From Citrobacter sp. FP75 (GTDB lineage: Bacteria; Pseudomonadota; Gammaproteobacteria; Enterobacterales; Enterobacteriaceae): 64,000 bases of DNA. A program made the translations under genes and the position numbers. Below, piece after piece: positions 30,061-39,655 of this stretch. The stretch is taken from contig NZ_JAFDOE010000006.1 of the NCBI RefSeq assembly GCF_018342065.1, forward strand, positions 167,930-231,929. The letters run 5' to 3'. Below the pieces are notes generated by a model. That model saw only the letters and a program-made list of their open reading frames with translations, had not been told where the DNA came from and did no database searches. Each line of letters starts with the position of its first letter. The first letter of the stretch is position 1.

Positions 30061-31326
30061 ATGGCTCTGAGTGATGTGAAAGTTCGTTCGGCTAAGCCTG
30101 AAGCAAAAGCCTATAAACTTACTGACGGCGACGGCATGGTTTTGCTGGTTCACCCTAACGGCTCCAAATATTGGCGGTTGCGTTATCGCTTTGGTGGTAA
30201 AGAGAAGATGCTGGCACTAGGGAAGTATCCTGAAGTTTCGTTAGCTGATGCTCGATCGCGGCGAGACGAAGCGCGTAAGCTCTTAGCTAATGGCGTCGAT
30301 CCCAGTGAGAACAAGAAAACCGTTAAGGTAGAGCAGGAGCAAGAGGCGATAACGTTTGAAGTGGTCGCCAGAGACTGGCATGCCAGCAATCAGAAATGGT
30401 CGGCATCGCATAGTGCTCGTGTATTGAAAAGCTTGGAAGACAATTTATTTGCTTCAGTTGGGAAGCGAAATATCAAAAATATTGGTACTTGTGACTTACT
30501 GGTTCCAATTAAAGCAGTGGAAAAGTCAGGACGCCTTGAAGTGGCTGCGCGTCTTCAACAGCGAACAACGGCCATAATGCGCTTTGCGGTACAGAACGGC
30601 TTAATTGATTACAATCCTGCACAAGAGATCGCTGGTGCGATCGCAACAGCTAAACGAAAGCATCGCGCTGCGCTAGATCTCAACCGCATTCCTGAGTTAC
30701 TCCATCGTATTGATAACTACACCGGCAGACCATTAACGCGGTTAGCTGTGGATTTGACGTTACTGGTTTTCATCCGTTCGAGCGAGTTACGTTTTGCTCG
30801 CTGGACAGAAGTGGATTTTGAAACGGCTATGTGGACAATTCCTGATGAGCGTGAGCCGCTGGAAGGTGTTAAACATTCTCAGCGAGGTTCGAAGATGCGA
30901 ACTCCCCATCTTGTACCCTTATCGCGGCAGGCTCTCGCCATTCTGAAAAAGATCAAAAGAATGAGCGGGAATCGAGAACTGATTTTTGTAGGCGATCATG
31001 ATCCCCGTAAACCAATGAGTGAGAACACAGTGAATAAAGCTCTGCGAGTGATGGGCTATGACACGAAAACGGAAGTTTGTGGACATGGGTTCAGGACAAT
31101 GGCGTGTAGTTCTTTGATTGAATCAGGATTGTGGTCGAGGGATGCGGTAGAGAGGCAGATGAGCCATCAGGAGCGTAACTCTGTGCGTGCGGCTTACATT
31201 CATAAGGCGGAACATCTTGGGGAGAGAAGGCTGATGCTGCAGTGGTGGGCGGATTATCTTGATGCGAATCGCAATGAGGCCACATCACCTTATCTCTATG
31301 CAAAGATTAATGAACCCTTATCTTGA
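30061..31326 (+). CDS. P4-type tyrosine recombinase (island integrase)
   Basis: A 421-residue integrase with the N-terminal DUF4102 arm-binding domain (MALSDVKVRSAKPEAKAYKL, GKYPEVSLADAR), a SAM-like core-binding domain and the catalytic domain. Catalytic Arg lies in SSELRFARW, the HxxR in HGFRTM, and the nucleophile Tyr in RAAYIHKAEHLGERR; all are present, so it should be active. The start MALSDVK has a GAAAGGA site. It faces away from leuX, the standard arrangement of P4-like integrases. A 13-bp perfect stem follows its stop. Confidence 0.94.
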   Translation: MALSDVKVRSAKPEAKAYKLTDGDGMVLLVHPNGSKYWRLRYRFGGKEKMLALGKYPEVSLADARSRRDEARKLLANGVDPSENKKTVKVEQEQEAITFEVVARDWHASNQKWSASHSARVLKSLEDNLFASVGKRNIKNIGTCDLLVPIKAVEKSGRLEVAARLQQRTTAIMRFAVQNGLIDYNPAQEIAGAIATAKRKHRAALDLNRIPELLHRIDNYTGRPLTRLAVDLTLLVFIRSSELRFARWTEVDFETAMWTIPDEREPLEGVKHSQRGSKMRTPHLVPLSRQALAILKKIKRMSGNRELIFVGDHDPRKPMSENTVNKALRVMGYDTKTEVCGHGFRTMACSSLIESGLWSRDAVERQMSHQERNSVRAAYIHKAEHLGERRLMLQWWADYLDANRNEATSPYLYAKINEPLS

Positions 31327-31332
31327 TTGAAT

Positions 31333-31375
31333 ATAAACAGCCATTCAGTTATTTATCAATGAAATGGCTGTTTAT
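31333..31375 (+). terminator. 13-bp perfect hairpin after the integrase gene
   Basis: ATAAACAGCCATT (31333-31345) and AATGGCTGTTTAT (31363-31375) are exact reverse complements around a 17-nt loop, starting 6 bases after the int stop. No T tract; it could stop transcription with help, or protect the mRNA end. Confidence 0.55.
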
Positions 31376-32466
31376 ACCCGTGTTGTGCGCTGTATCGTCA
31401 ACGGCATTACGACTGCCAGGCAACCTTTCTCCTTAAAGGCGGAATTCAACATATTTTTATAATACTCTTTTTTGATGACTTCGCTGCGCCGGAGGCCATG
31501 TGTAACGTGGTTTAGAGTAAGTAATGTTGATGATCTACCCCGAGATAGATTCTTCTAGCCATTAATTTAAATTTATAACTGTTGGCTAACAACGCTGAAC
31601 GGTTCTCTGCCAACGGCGGAGATAATCGGCTAGGGGTTGAAGGTATCATATTCTTCCAGCAACCAAGTGGATTTGCCGACATTGCAGCTCGTGCTTGTTA
31701 AGCTCATCAAAAAATTAATCGCTTGAACGCGGCTATTGGATTGGATTTTATACTGTCTATTTATCATTCAACTGAAACACATAAACCATGTTAACTATAT
31801 GGTTTTTATGCTTGTTCTTCAGCGTAGTCACGGTATGATTTAACAATTCGCCCTTCAGTTTATGCTATATGACTTTGCTATAAGTAAGCAATTTGGGGAA
31901 GCATGATTAGCTATTAATATCTTGAAATAGCTAATCAAAAGTCAACTTACTCCGGTGATATAAGACTGATATGTAACCAATATTTTATTTGTTGTGGTCG
32001 CTTCGGAAGGTAGTCGAAATCGTTAGTAAAAAAACATCAATGTTGAGGCGAAAAATAGTTGGCAGCTACTTTGATCAGGCGATGAAGAGATGTGCGTTCA
32101 TGTTGTTGTTCGTCAGGGACGGTTCACCATTTATCGGAAAGGTGACTGCCCTATCACAGTGTGTGCTCAAATAGTAAACACGTTGTAGATATGGCCTATC
32201 CTGCACGGTTTTAAGACCGTGTCATTTGCTGCCGTAGTTGAAGTTGAAAAACACGCTCGGGAAAGTTAAGCAGACGCTAAGCAATGCACTACAGGAAGGT
32301 TTGTCCCCCTGAGTCCCGTCTTGCCAAGAGCATCTCTGAAAAGTGCCTCGAAAATATGATGAATATTTATCGAAGACGTTTTTGGCGTGGGAGTATGGAT
32401 TACGGGTTTTGACGTTGAGCGTTTGGCTGAGTGGTTGCAGGTGCATTTATATTAAGGGGAAGAAGA
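31376..32466. other. 1.1-kb AT-rich gap without a recognisable gene
   Basis: Short open frames exist (the longest about 60-75 codons on either strand) but none has a ribosome site, family resemblance or convincing composition. The stretch probably holds the promoter of the helicase gene at 32467 and decayed remnants of earlier island DNA. Confidence 0.5.
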
Positions 32467-35400
32467 ATGAGAAAAAACTGGACTATAAAGGAAGATTGTA
32501 AGCTGCTTACCTTGGTACGTCAGCACTTTTCCGCGTTGGTCAGCCATAACCGGCAGAATGCCACAATGCCATTTAGCCAGCAGCTTCACGATGCATTTGA
32601 CTCACCTGATCGCGATGCCGCAGCATTGTTGTATCGACTCGAACAGGCAAAAATCCTGGGATTTGCCAGCCGTCCTGGAGGCGATCCCACTAAACAGCTG
32701 TTTCGCTGTCTGATAAACAATGATTTGGCGCTATACGATTACAGCCTCACCTTTCCCACTCTCAGAAAAGCATTGCATCCAGATACCGTTGCAGCAGCAC
32801 TAAACCACTTCACGAATAGCAATCCACACGAATCACTGTCCAATACTATCAATGAAATTGCAAAAGCCTTGCATCTTTCCTCCATGCAGATAGAAAAGCT
32901 TCTGATCGACAGTGGCCAAATAACCATCAATAGTTACCGTGAGTGTGAGCGTGTTGGAGAGATAACTATCAATAATAATCTGCAAGATCTCATCTCCAGG
33001 CAAATTCCTGACATAACGCTGGTTGAAGATATTAACGCTTGCCGCGCCCAAGTTTCTCAACTTTACCACGTGCATGAACGTGATGGCGCGGAGGTCATCT
33101 TCAGTTCCGATGGCACGGGGTTCGGCAAAAGTTATGGCGTAATTCAAGGGTATGTCGAATATCTGGAGTGTTTCGCCAAAAAACAAAAGTCAGATGATCT
33201 GTTTCCCGAAGGTGGCTTTACCAACCTGCTGTTCATGTCGCCGCAAAAATCACAAATCGACCTGGATAGCAGCCAGAAAGACAAAATTCTGGCTTCTGGC
33301 GGCGAATTCATTTGCGTTCTCTCTCGTAAGGATATTGCCGATCTCGACTTTACGGACTGGGCTACGGGCCTGAAAAATCGCGACCGCTATATTCAGTGGT
33401 ACGAAGGGGCGAAAGGTAGCAAATATATTGGCAGCGCAATGCGTTCGCTCAATTACCATGTCTCACAAATTGATCGCTGTGAAGAGCAGTTAAAAAAGCT
33501 GACAACATACGGTTCTCAGGATACCAACTACGAAAGAGAAATTCTTGAAGAGCAGCTAAAAAACTGTCGTCATAGTATCCGCAATACGATTGAGTCAGCC
33601 TGTAAATTACTATTTGGACCAGATAGTGAAAAAGCTTCCATTAAAGAGTACATTCGTCGCGGGATCCAGGCGCGCCAAGAGCGAATGCAACACGCGGAGA
33701 CAGCACGAAAACCAAGCAAGTCTGAACTAAGCGTACACGAAGTCTACTTCGAGCTTATCAAACAGGTATTGCCTTTCGAAGTTTGCCAGTACCGCCCGTC
33801 GGTGCTATTAATGACTACAAATAAGTTCGACACATCAACTTACCGACTGGCGCCTCGTCAGCGAGGTGAAGGCGTGCATTTTGAGTCCGTAGGTTTCGAC
33901 TTGCTGATTGGTGGCAAGCTGGCTCCCAAAGATCCACAGATCAGCACCGTTGCGGCAGCTGGCCATACCGGGCAGGTTGCTTATCTTCGTGATGAACACT
34001 TCAGACGTAATCCAGACTGCCCTTTTCGCCAGAAAAATATTCGCTTTACGGTAATCATTGATGAACTACATGAAGCCTACACCCGTCTTGAAGAAACATG
34101 CCATGTAAAGCTAATCACACAGGAAAATAATCTGGCGCATGTTATCTCTGTCGCGGGACGTATTCACAATGCGGTACTCAGCCTGGAGCGCCGGAAAAAG
34201 CCCAAAGAAGCGCAAACGACCTTTGAGCAAGAGATGGTCAAATTCATCACCATCCTTCGAGACCTACTGGCGAAAAAGTGCGAATTATCACCCGGTACGA
34301 CGCTGGGCTCGATCCTGGAGATGTTTCGCGACCAGTTAGGAGCATTCGAAGTTAACGGCGACGCCGCCGAACGCATCATTTCCATTACCCGGAATGTGTT
34401 CAGTTTTAACCCCAAAATGTACGTTAATGAAGAGGGGCTGAAACGCATTCGTATGCGCAACAGCGAAGGCGACATAACGCGCACCGAGCTATATTACGAA
34501 GTCGAAAATGATGCCAGCGACACCAATCCCACCCTGCACGATCTGTTCCAATTGGTCTCCGTCATCCTCGCCGCCTGTTCTGATATCACCAACCGACACT
34601 TTAAGCGCTGGGTAAAAAATGGTGGCCAGGATAACTCCAGCAGCCAGAATACACCTTTGGGCCAATTTGTTGACGCAGCCAATAATGTAGCTGGAGTGGT
34701 GCGACATATCTTCGATCGCACCACCGATAAAAACTTGTTGATTGATCATTTCTACACTTATCTGCAACCCAAAACCGTATTCACGATGACGCCGATAGTT
34801 GAACTCAATTACGTGAACAGTGGAGCCGAGCGTACAATTATTCTGGCGTTTGAGATGGATCTGGTACAAGAGTTGCCTGAAGCCATGCTGCTACGTTTAT
34901 TAACGGGCACGCACAATAAAGTGATTGGACTTAGCGCCACCAGTGGTTTTAGCCACACCAAAAACGGTAACTTCAATCGTCACTTCCTGGAGCGCTATAG
35001 CCGTGACCTTGGCTATCGAGTCATTGAACGTAAAAAAACAGATATCGATACGCTTAGAGCACTACGCGCGTTGAGAGCCAGTATCCGCAACGTCGACTTC
35101 AGGGTGTTCGATGATAAGCAGTTAAAATTGACCGATATCTACCAAAATTGTGAGATCTATCGCAGGACGTATGACAACTTTTTCGACGCGCTGAAGAAAC
35201 CGCTGGAGTACGACCTGAAAAATACCTATAAACGGCGTCAGTACCAGCGGGAACTTGAAGCGTTATTGCTTGCCGCCTACGAGGGTAAAAACAGCCTGAT
35301 TTTGTCCCTTTCAGGGACATTTAAGCGGGCCTTTATCAGCGCCTGGCGCACTCATCAATCAGCCTGGCGTCAGCAGTACGGTATGCACTCCCGGTGCGAT

Positions 35401-37176
35401 GAAAAAACGGATAACGATAAGAAACATGACCAGATCCTGACCTTTACCCCATTCAAAGGGCGTCACACAGTCCATTTGGTCTTTTTCGATTCACCACTGG
35501 CTAATGTCGAAGATATTAGGCAAGAAACCTATCTCAAGAACAGCAATACCGTACTGGTATTTATGAGCAGCTACAAAAGTGCAGGCACCGGCCTCAACTA
35601 CTTTGTGAAATACCATGACGGCGATATTAATGATATCAATGCACCACGTCTGGATGTCGATTTTGAGCGCTTAGTGCTCATCAACTCCTCGTTTTACAGC
35701 GAAGTAAAGGACAACAGCGGCAACCTTAATACATTACCTAACTACGTTACCGTGCTTAAACACTACGCTGATGACGATATTACCGTCCACAAGCTGGCCG
35801 ATTTCAACGTTAATTTCGCCCACGGCGAAAACTATCGCCTGTTAATGGCCGAACATGATATGAGCTTATTCAAAGTCGTCGTGCAGGCCGTAGGGCGAGT
35901 CGAGCGTCGCGACACTCTATTGAAAACAGAAATCTTTTTACCCCGCGATGTGTTCCGTAATGTTGCATTCCAGTTCGCCGCTCTCAGTGAAGATAGCGGT
36001 AACGAGGTAGTATCAGAAAGCATGTCCTTGCTTAACCACCGCCTAATGGAGGAGTGCGAAAAGCTGAGTCAGAACCAGTCATTTAGTGATGCAGAACAGC
36101 GGTATGCGTTTGAACAGGCTATCGTAGAAAATGGTCGCCGCATCGATGCTGTTCATAAGCGAGTCCTGAAAACCGACTGGATAAATCAGGTACGCGCCGG
36201 CAACCTTGAATATCTCGAATTGTGTAATTTATTCCGCGATTCTGACTCCTTTACCGATCCCATGCGTTGGCTGGAAAAACTTCAGGCTAATTCCTTGTAT
36301 GCCGCCAATCGGCAAATGCAATCAATCCACCACGCCCTGTTTATCGACCGCCATCAGGGCAACCAAACTATTTTACTTTGCCACAAACGCGGCCCGGATG
36401 GACTTGTCCACAGAGATTATTCCGCCCTGTCGGATTTCGCTGGCGGCGCAAGAGAGTACCGGCCTGAGCTCACCCTCTTTCCGCAGTATAGAAACGATGT
36501 CGATTTTACCCCCGGCAACCTGGTCGGCGAGTTGATTCGTGAATGTGACAACATCCAGGAAACGGCATTCAAAAAATGGGTACCCAACCCCAGGCTAGTT
36601 CCGTTGCTCAAAGGCAATGTCGGTGAATATCTCTTCGATAAAGTGCCAAAAAGCTATGGCGTTACCCCACTTTCTGATCAACAGGTGTTTGAACGCCTTG
36701 AACCGCTAGTATATGAGTTTTTTGACCGCTTTATTGAAGTGGGTAACGACCTGCTCTGCATCGACGTTAAACGCTGGGCGACGCAGTTGGATGATTTAAC
36801 GCGGGCAGAAGAAACGCTTGAGAAAAGCAACAACAAGATTCGCCAGATCCGTAATATCACCAGCCAAAAGGCGGATACAGAGGGGCAGAAACAGCTTCAG
36901 GCTGTGCTGTCAGGCCGTTACGAACGCATTCGATTTGTCTATCTGAACGTCGCCTACAGCCAGAACCCCAATAATCTGATGTGGCAAGATAACGTGGATC
37001 ACACGATCCACTACCTTAACCTGTTGCAAACCGACTACCAGTACTATCAGCCCAAAAATCGAGAGAGCGGACGAGCTCAGGAAAACTCGAAACTGAGCAT
37101 GACATTGGACATTAACCCAATGTTACTAACCCTGCTGGGTGTAGAAAAGTTGCCGACTAAAGGAAAAGTCTCATGA
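32467..37176 (+). CDS. Giant SF2 helicase with C-terminal PD-(D/E)xK-like nuclease motif
   Basis: A 1569-residue protein starting MRKNWTIKED after AAGGGGAAG. Helicase motifs: Walker A DGTGFGKS near residues 215-222, DELH near 531-534, SATSG near 823-827, and a motif VI-like QAVGRVERR near 1140-1148. The spacing between motifs II and III (about 290 residues) is unusually large, so an extra domain is inserted. At the C-terminus, Glu1387 (GEYLFD), Asp1420 (FFDRF) and Asp1433-Val-Lys1435 (CIDVKRW) fit an E...D...DxK nuclease site. I do not recognise a named family; DNA translocation plus cleavage is the inferred activity. Its stop overlaps the next start (ATGA), so the two proteins work together. 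Confidence 0.8.
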   Translation: MRKNWTIKEDCKLLTLVRQHFSALVSHNRQNATMPFSQQLHDAFDSPDRDAAALLYRLEQAKILGFASRPGGDPTKQLFRCLINNDLALYDYSLTFPTLRKALHPDTVAAALNHFTNSNPHESLSNTINEIAKALHLSSMQIEKLLIDSGQITINSYRECERVGEITINNNLQDLISRQIPDITLVEDINACRAQVSQLYHVHERDGAEVIFSSDGTGFGKSYGVIQGYVEYLECFAKKQKSDDLFPEGGFTNLLFMSPQKSQIDLDSSQKDKILASGGEFICVLSRKDIADLDFTDWATGLKNRDRYIQWYEGAKGSKYIGSAMRSLNYHVSQIDRCEEQLKKLTTYGSQDTNYEREILEEQLKNCRHSIRNTIESACKLLFGPDSEKASIKEYIRRGIQARQERMQHAETARKPSKSELSVHEVYFELIKQVLPFEVCQYRPSVLLMTTNKFDTSTYRLAPRQRGEGVHFESVGFDLLIGGKLAPKDPQISTVAAAGHTGQVAYLRDEHFRRNPDCPFRQKNIRFTVIIDELHEAYTRLEETCHVKLITQENNLAHVISVAGRIHNAVLSLERRKKPKEAQTTFEQEMVKFITILRDLLAKKCELSPGTTLGSILEMFRDQLGAFEVNGDAAERIISITRNVFSFNPKMYVNEEGLKRIRMRNSEGDITRTELYYEVENDASDTNPTLHDLFQLVSVILAACSDITNRHFKRWVKNGGQDNSSSQNTPLGQFVDAANNVAGVVRHIFDRTTDKNLLIDHFYTYLQPKTVFTMTPIVELNYVNSGAERTIILAFEMDLVQELPEAMLLRLLTGTHNKVIGLSATSGFSHTKNGNFNRHFLERYSRDLGYRVIERKKTDIDTLRALRALRASIRNVDFRVFDDKQLKLTDIYQNCEIYRRTYDNFFDALKKPLEYDLKNTYKRRQYQRELEALLLAAYEGKNSLILSLSGTFKRAFISAWRTHQSAWRQQYGMHSRCDEKTDNDKKHDQILTFTPFKGRHTVHLVFFDSPLANVEDIRQETYLKNSNTVLVFMSSYKSAGTGLNYFVKYHDGDINDINAPRLDVDFERLVLINSSFYSEVKDNSGNLNTLPNYVTVLKHYADDDITVHKLADFNVNFAHGENYRLLMAEHDMSLFKVVVQAVGRVERRDTLLKTEIFLPRDVFRNVAFQFAALSEDSGNEVVSESMSLLNHRLMEECEKLSQNQSFSDAEQRYAFEQAIVENGRRIDAVHKRVLKTDWINQVRAGNLEYLELCNLFRDSDSFTDPMRWLEKLQANSLYAANRQMQSIHHALFIDRHQGNQTILLCHKRGPDGLVHRDYSALSDFAGGAREYRPELTLFPQYRNDVDFTPGNLVGELIRECDNIQETAFKKWVPNPRLVPLLKGNVGEYLFDKVPKSYGVTPLSDQQVFERLEPLVYEFFDRFIEVGNDLLCIDVKRWATQLDDLTRAEETLEKSNNKIRQIRNITSQKADTEGQKQLQAVLSGRYERIRFVYLNVAYSQNPNNLMWQDNVDHTIHYLNLLQTDYQYYQPKNRESGRAQENSKLSMTLDINPMLLTLLGVEKLPTKGKVS

Positions 37177-39404
37177 TCCCTAATCTGAATGAACTGACGG
37201 ATACTCCGATTGCCCGAACCAATTTGATCAAGCTTGAAGAAGATCAGCTGACGACTATCCAGCGTCTCTTGGCCCCTATATCTAATATCTATACGATAGA
37301 CTTTATGGTTCAGCGCTTTACTAAAGAGCGAAAAGAAAAATCCGCTGATTACTATGCGCGAATTCATCAGGAGGTAAAATCTTGCGTGCGGCAGAAGCTT
37401 GGGCTGGAAGCCGGGCAGGAGGTAAAATATGAACTGCATTGCTTACCAAATTACCATCACGTCTTTTTTTTCCTGGCGCCTGCAACTAACCCGAACAGTC
37501 AGGCTCATAGGACGTTGGCAGAACGTATTGAAACGCTTTGTCAGCAACTCACCGCTGAAAATCATGACCTATCTCGCCTGATTCAGGGATTATTTAGCCT
37601 GCATTTGAAAATGGTAATGCTGGAAAAAGCCAGTGAGCGCTTTTCGGTATCGCCGACTTACTTCAACTCAACGCTTTACCTTAACGCTCGTCTGAGTCAG
37701 CCCGTCACACAAAAAAAAGGCACCGGGGTGATGGAAGCCTTTGAGCTCGACATTTATGCCTCAGAATATAATGAACTCGCTTTTACCCTGCACAAACGAA
37801 AATTCTTGGTCGAACCGGCGGATGAGATGCACCTATCCCTGGACGATACCAGCGTGTGGTTTAGCATCGATAATCGTCGGCTTAAAGCTCGGCGCAAACT
37901 TGATGCCCGTGATAGCAAACTGGATTTTTTTCGTGAGCGCAGCGGTTATGGCGAATGCCAAGCCTATACCTATAACGTGGTCATGAATGCTGCCTGCGAG
38001 CGGCTCAGTGAACTAGAGATCCCCCATCAACCTATCCCATTTCAGGCTACACACGAGGTCAATCAGTTTGCTACCGACCTCGATCAACAGCTGGCTAATA
38101 CGCTGTTGGTGGTTAATAACGGCGTCGAATTCAGCGTCACGCAAGAAGCTTATTTCTTTGATGCATTAGCCAACCAGTTCCCCGGGTATCAACTCTGGTC
38201 TCTGGCATCGCTTAAACATTCCCGACAAACCGGATTTGCTGAGCTGCCTGCTAATACATCTATTCTGGTACTCAATGCGGTAGAGGAAGAACGAAGCAAC
38301 AGCATCCGGCAGCAAGAGAATGAATCTGTTGAGTACAATGATTTCTATTCAGCCTTTGCCGACGCCCGAAAACAACCTGAACTCAACTGGGATATTTATA
38401 CCCAGCTTAAGTTAGATCGTTTGCAAGGGTGGCTAAATCAACAACCACTGCCTGTGGTTTTACAAGGAATGAACATTGATCGTAAGTTGCTGGATGCGAT
38501 TGATTTTATTAATGAACAATTGATAAGCAACCCTGCTCAATACGAAATCGAACTTACGAAACCACACAGTCGTCTCAAGTCAGCAGTTACCTTATTGAAA
38601 AGTAAGGTACGCCGAACGAAAACTGAACTATGGTTCAAAGAGAGCTTACTCAATCAACATCACATTCCACTGCCAGACTTGGCGAACGGGCACTATACCG
38701 CCTATGCGGTACGCAAAACGAAAAGTAATATCCACCTGCTTGGGTATGTTGAACTAAAAATAGAGCACGGCCAACTTAGGGTGGTTGATACCGGGATCGT
38801 CGAAGGTGAATTCGAGTATCTATCTGTTGATCATCCAGCTCTGGGACGACTAAAGAAATTATTCGATAAAAGCTTCTATCTCTACGACCATACAGCAGAT
38901 GTGCTGCTTACCACCTATAACAGCTCCCGCGTGCCGCGCCTGATTGGCCCGGCGCAATTTAATATCGTCGATTCATACGCTTATCAGGAACAAGAAAAAG
39001 CGCTGGCGGAGCGTCAAGGTGATAAATTTAACGGGTATACTATCACCCGCTCAGCAAAATTGGAGCAAAACGTACTGCCCTATCTGATATCACCGGGCCG
39101 CTCGAAATACGACTCGTTGACTAAAACTCAAAAGATGAAGCATCACCATATTTACCTGCAACCGCATGAGAATGGAGTGTTTGTTCTGGTAAGCGATGCT
39201 CAGCCTACAAATCCTACTATTGCACGGCCTAACCTGGTAGAAAATCTGCTGATATGGGATGCCCAAGGTAAGGCCGTAGATGTATTTAATCACCCGTTAA
39301 CTGGTGCTTACCTCAATAGCTTCACCCTGGATATGCTAAGGAGCGGCGAAAGTAGTAAGAGTTCGATTTTTGCCAAGCTTTCACGATTGATGGTTGAGAA
39401 CTAA
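37173..39404 (+). CDS. Unknown 743-residue partner of the helicase-nuclease
   Basis: Overlaps the previous gene by four bases (ATGA), so it is translationally coupled to it. No P-loop, zinc cluster, signal peptide or membrane span is visible. The protein appears to be mixed alpha/beta: an N-terminal segment with FELDIYASEYNELAF, a central LLVVNNGVEFSVTQ and SILVLNAVEEE region, and a C-terminal part with TAYAVRKTKSNIHLLGYV and KHHHIYLQPHENGVFVLVSD. This arrangement of beta-rich halves made me think of an inactive PIWI/Argonaute-like fold, as in helicase-nuclease-pPIWI_RE modules, but I cannot show it from sequence. A GC-rich hairpin follows. Confidence 0.7.
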   Translation: MIPNLNELTDTPIARTNLIKLEEDQLTTIQRLLAPISNIYTIDFMVQRFTKERKEKSADYYARIHQEVKSCVRQKLGLEAGQEVKYELHCLPNYHHVFFFLAPATNPNSQAHRTLAERIETLCQQLTAENHDLSRLIQGLFSLHLKMVMLEKASERFSVSPTYFNSTLYLNARLSQPVTQKKGTGVMEAFELDIYASEYNELAFTLHKRKFLVEPADEMHLSLDDTSVWFSIDNRRLKARRKLDARDSKLDFFRERSGYGECQAYTYNVVMNAACERLSELEIPHQPIPFQATHEVNQFATDLDQQLANTLLVVNNGVEFSVTQEAYFFDALANQFPGYQLWSLASLKHSRQTGFAELPANTSILVLNAVEEERSNSIRQQENESVEYNDFYSAFADARKQPELNWDIYTQLKLDRLQGWLNQQPLPVVLQGMNIDRKLLDAIDFINEQLISNPAQYEIELTKPHSRLKSAVTLLKSKVRRTKTELWFKESLLNQHHIPLPDLANGHYTAYAVRKTKSNIHLLGYVELKIEHGQLRVVDTGIVEGEFEYLSVDHPALGRLKKLFDKSFYLYDHTADVLLTTYNSSRVPRLIGPAQFNIVDSYAYQEQEKALAERQGDKFNGYTITRSAKLEQNVLPYLISPGRSKYDSLTKTQKMKHHHIYLQPHENGVFVLVSDAQPTNPTIARPNLVENLLIWDAQGKAVDVFNHPLTGAYLNSFTLDMLRSGESSKSSIFAKLSRLMVEN

Positions 39405-39439
39405 CACGGTCTATAACCTTCGTCCCTTAATCACGAATT

Positions 39440-39466
39440 CTCCCCCACCGACTCAGTGTGGGGGAG
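39440..39466 (+). terminator. Hairpin after the helicase-partner pair
   Basis: CTCCCCCAC (39440-39448), a 9-nt loop and GTGGGGGAG (39458-39466) form a perfect 9-bp GC-rich stem 35 bases after the stop codon. The T-rich tract (ctcacttttt) comes only after about 10 bases, so termination is likely but not certain. Confidence 0.65.
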
Positions 39467-39494
39467 TTGACCCAGCTCACTTTTTAACTATCGT
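39467..39494 (+). promoter_or_regulatory. Possible promoter of the seven-gene locus
   Basis: TTGACC (39467-39472), a 16-base spacer and TATCGT (39489-39494) directly after the hairpin, about 160 bases before the first gene of the next unit. The -10 is poor. Confidence 0.25.
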
Positions 39495-39655
39495 TGTTTG
39501 AAATTTATGCGTGATTTCTGCGCATTACATTCCATTTTATCCCCCTGACACTGCCCTTCATGTTATCTTTAAGGCCCTCTTTTTTATCGCAGTGTGCCGC
39601 ACCACATCGCTCGGGATAGTGTTACCGCCACTGCCTCATACAGACAGAAAAACCG

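Noticed and set aside
31989..32174. 61-codon frame upstream of the giant helicase
   Set aside because: No ribosome site, no family resemblance, in a decayed AT-rich stretch.
32431..32466. Upstream GTG start for the giant helicase
   Set aside because: The ATG at 32467 has an AAGGGGAAG site at proper distance; the GTG has none.
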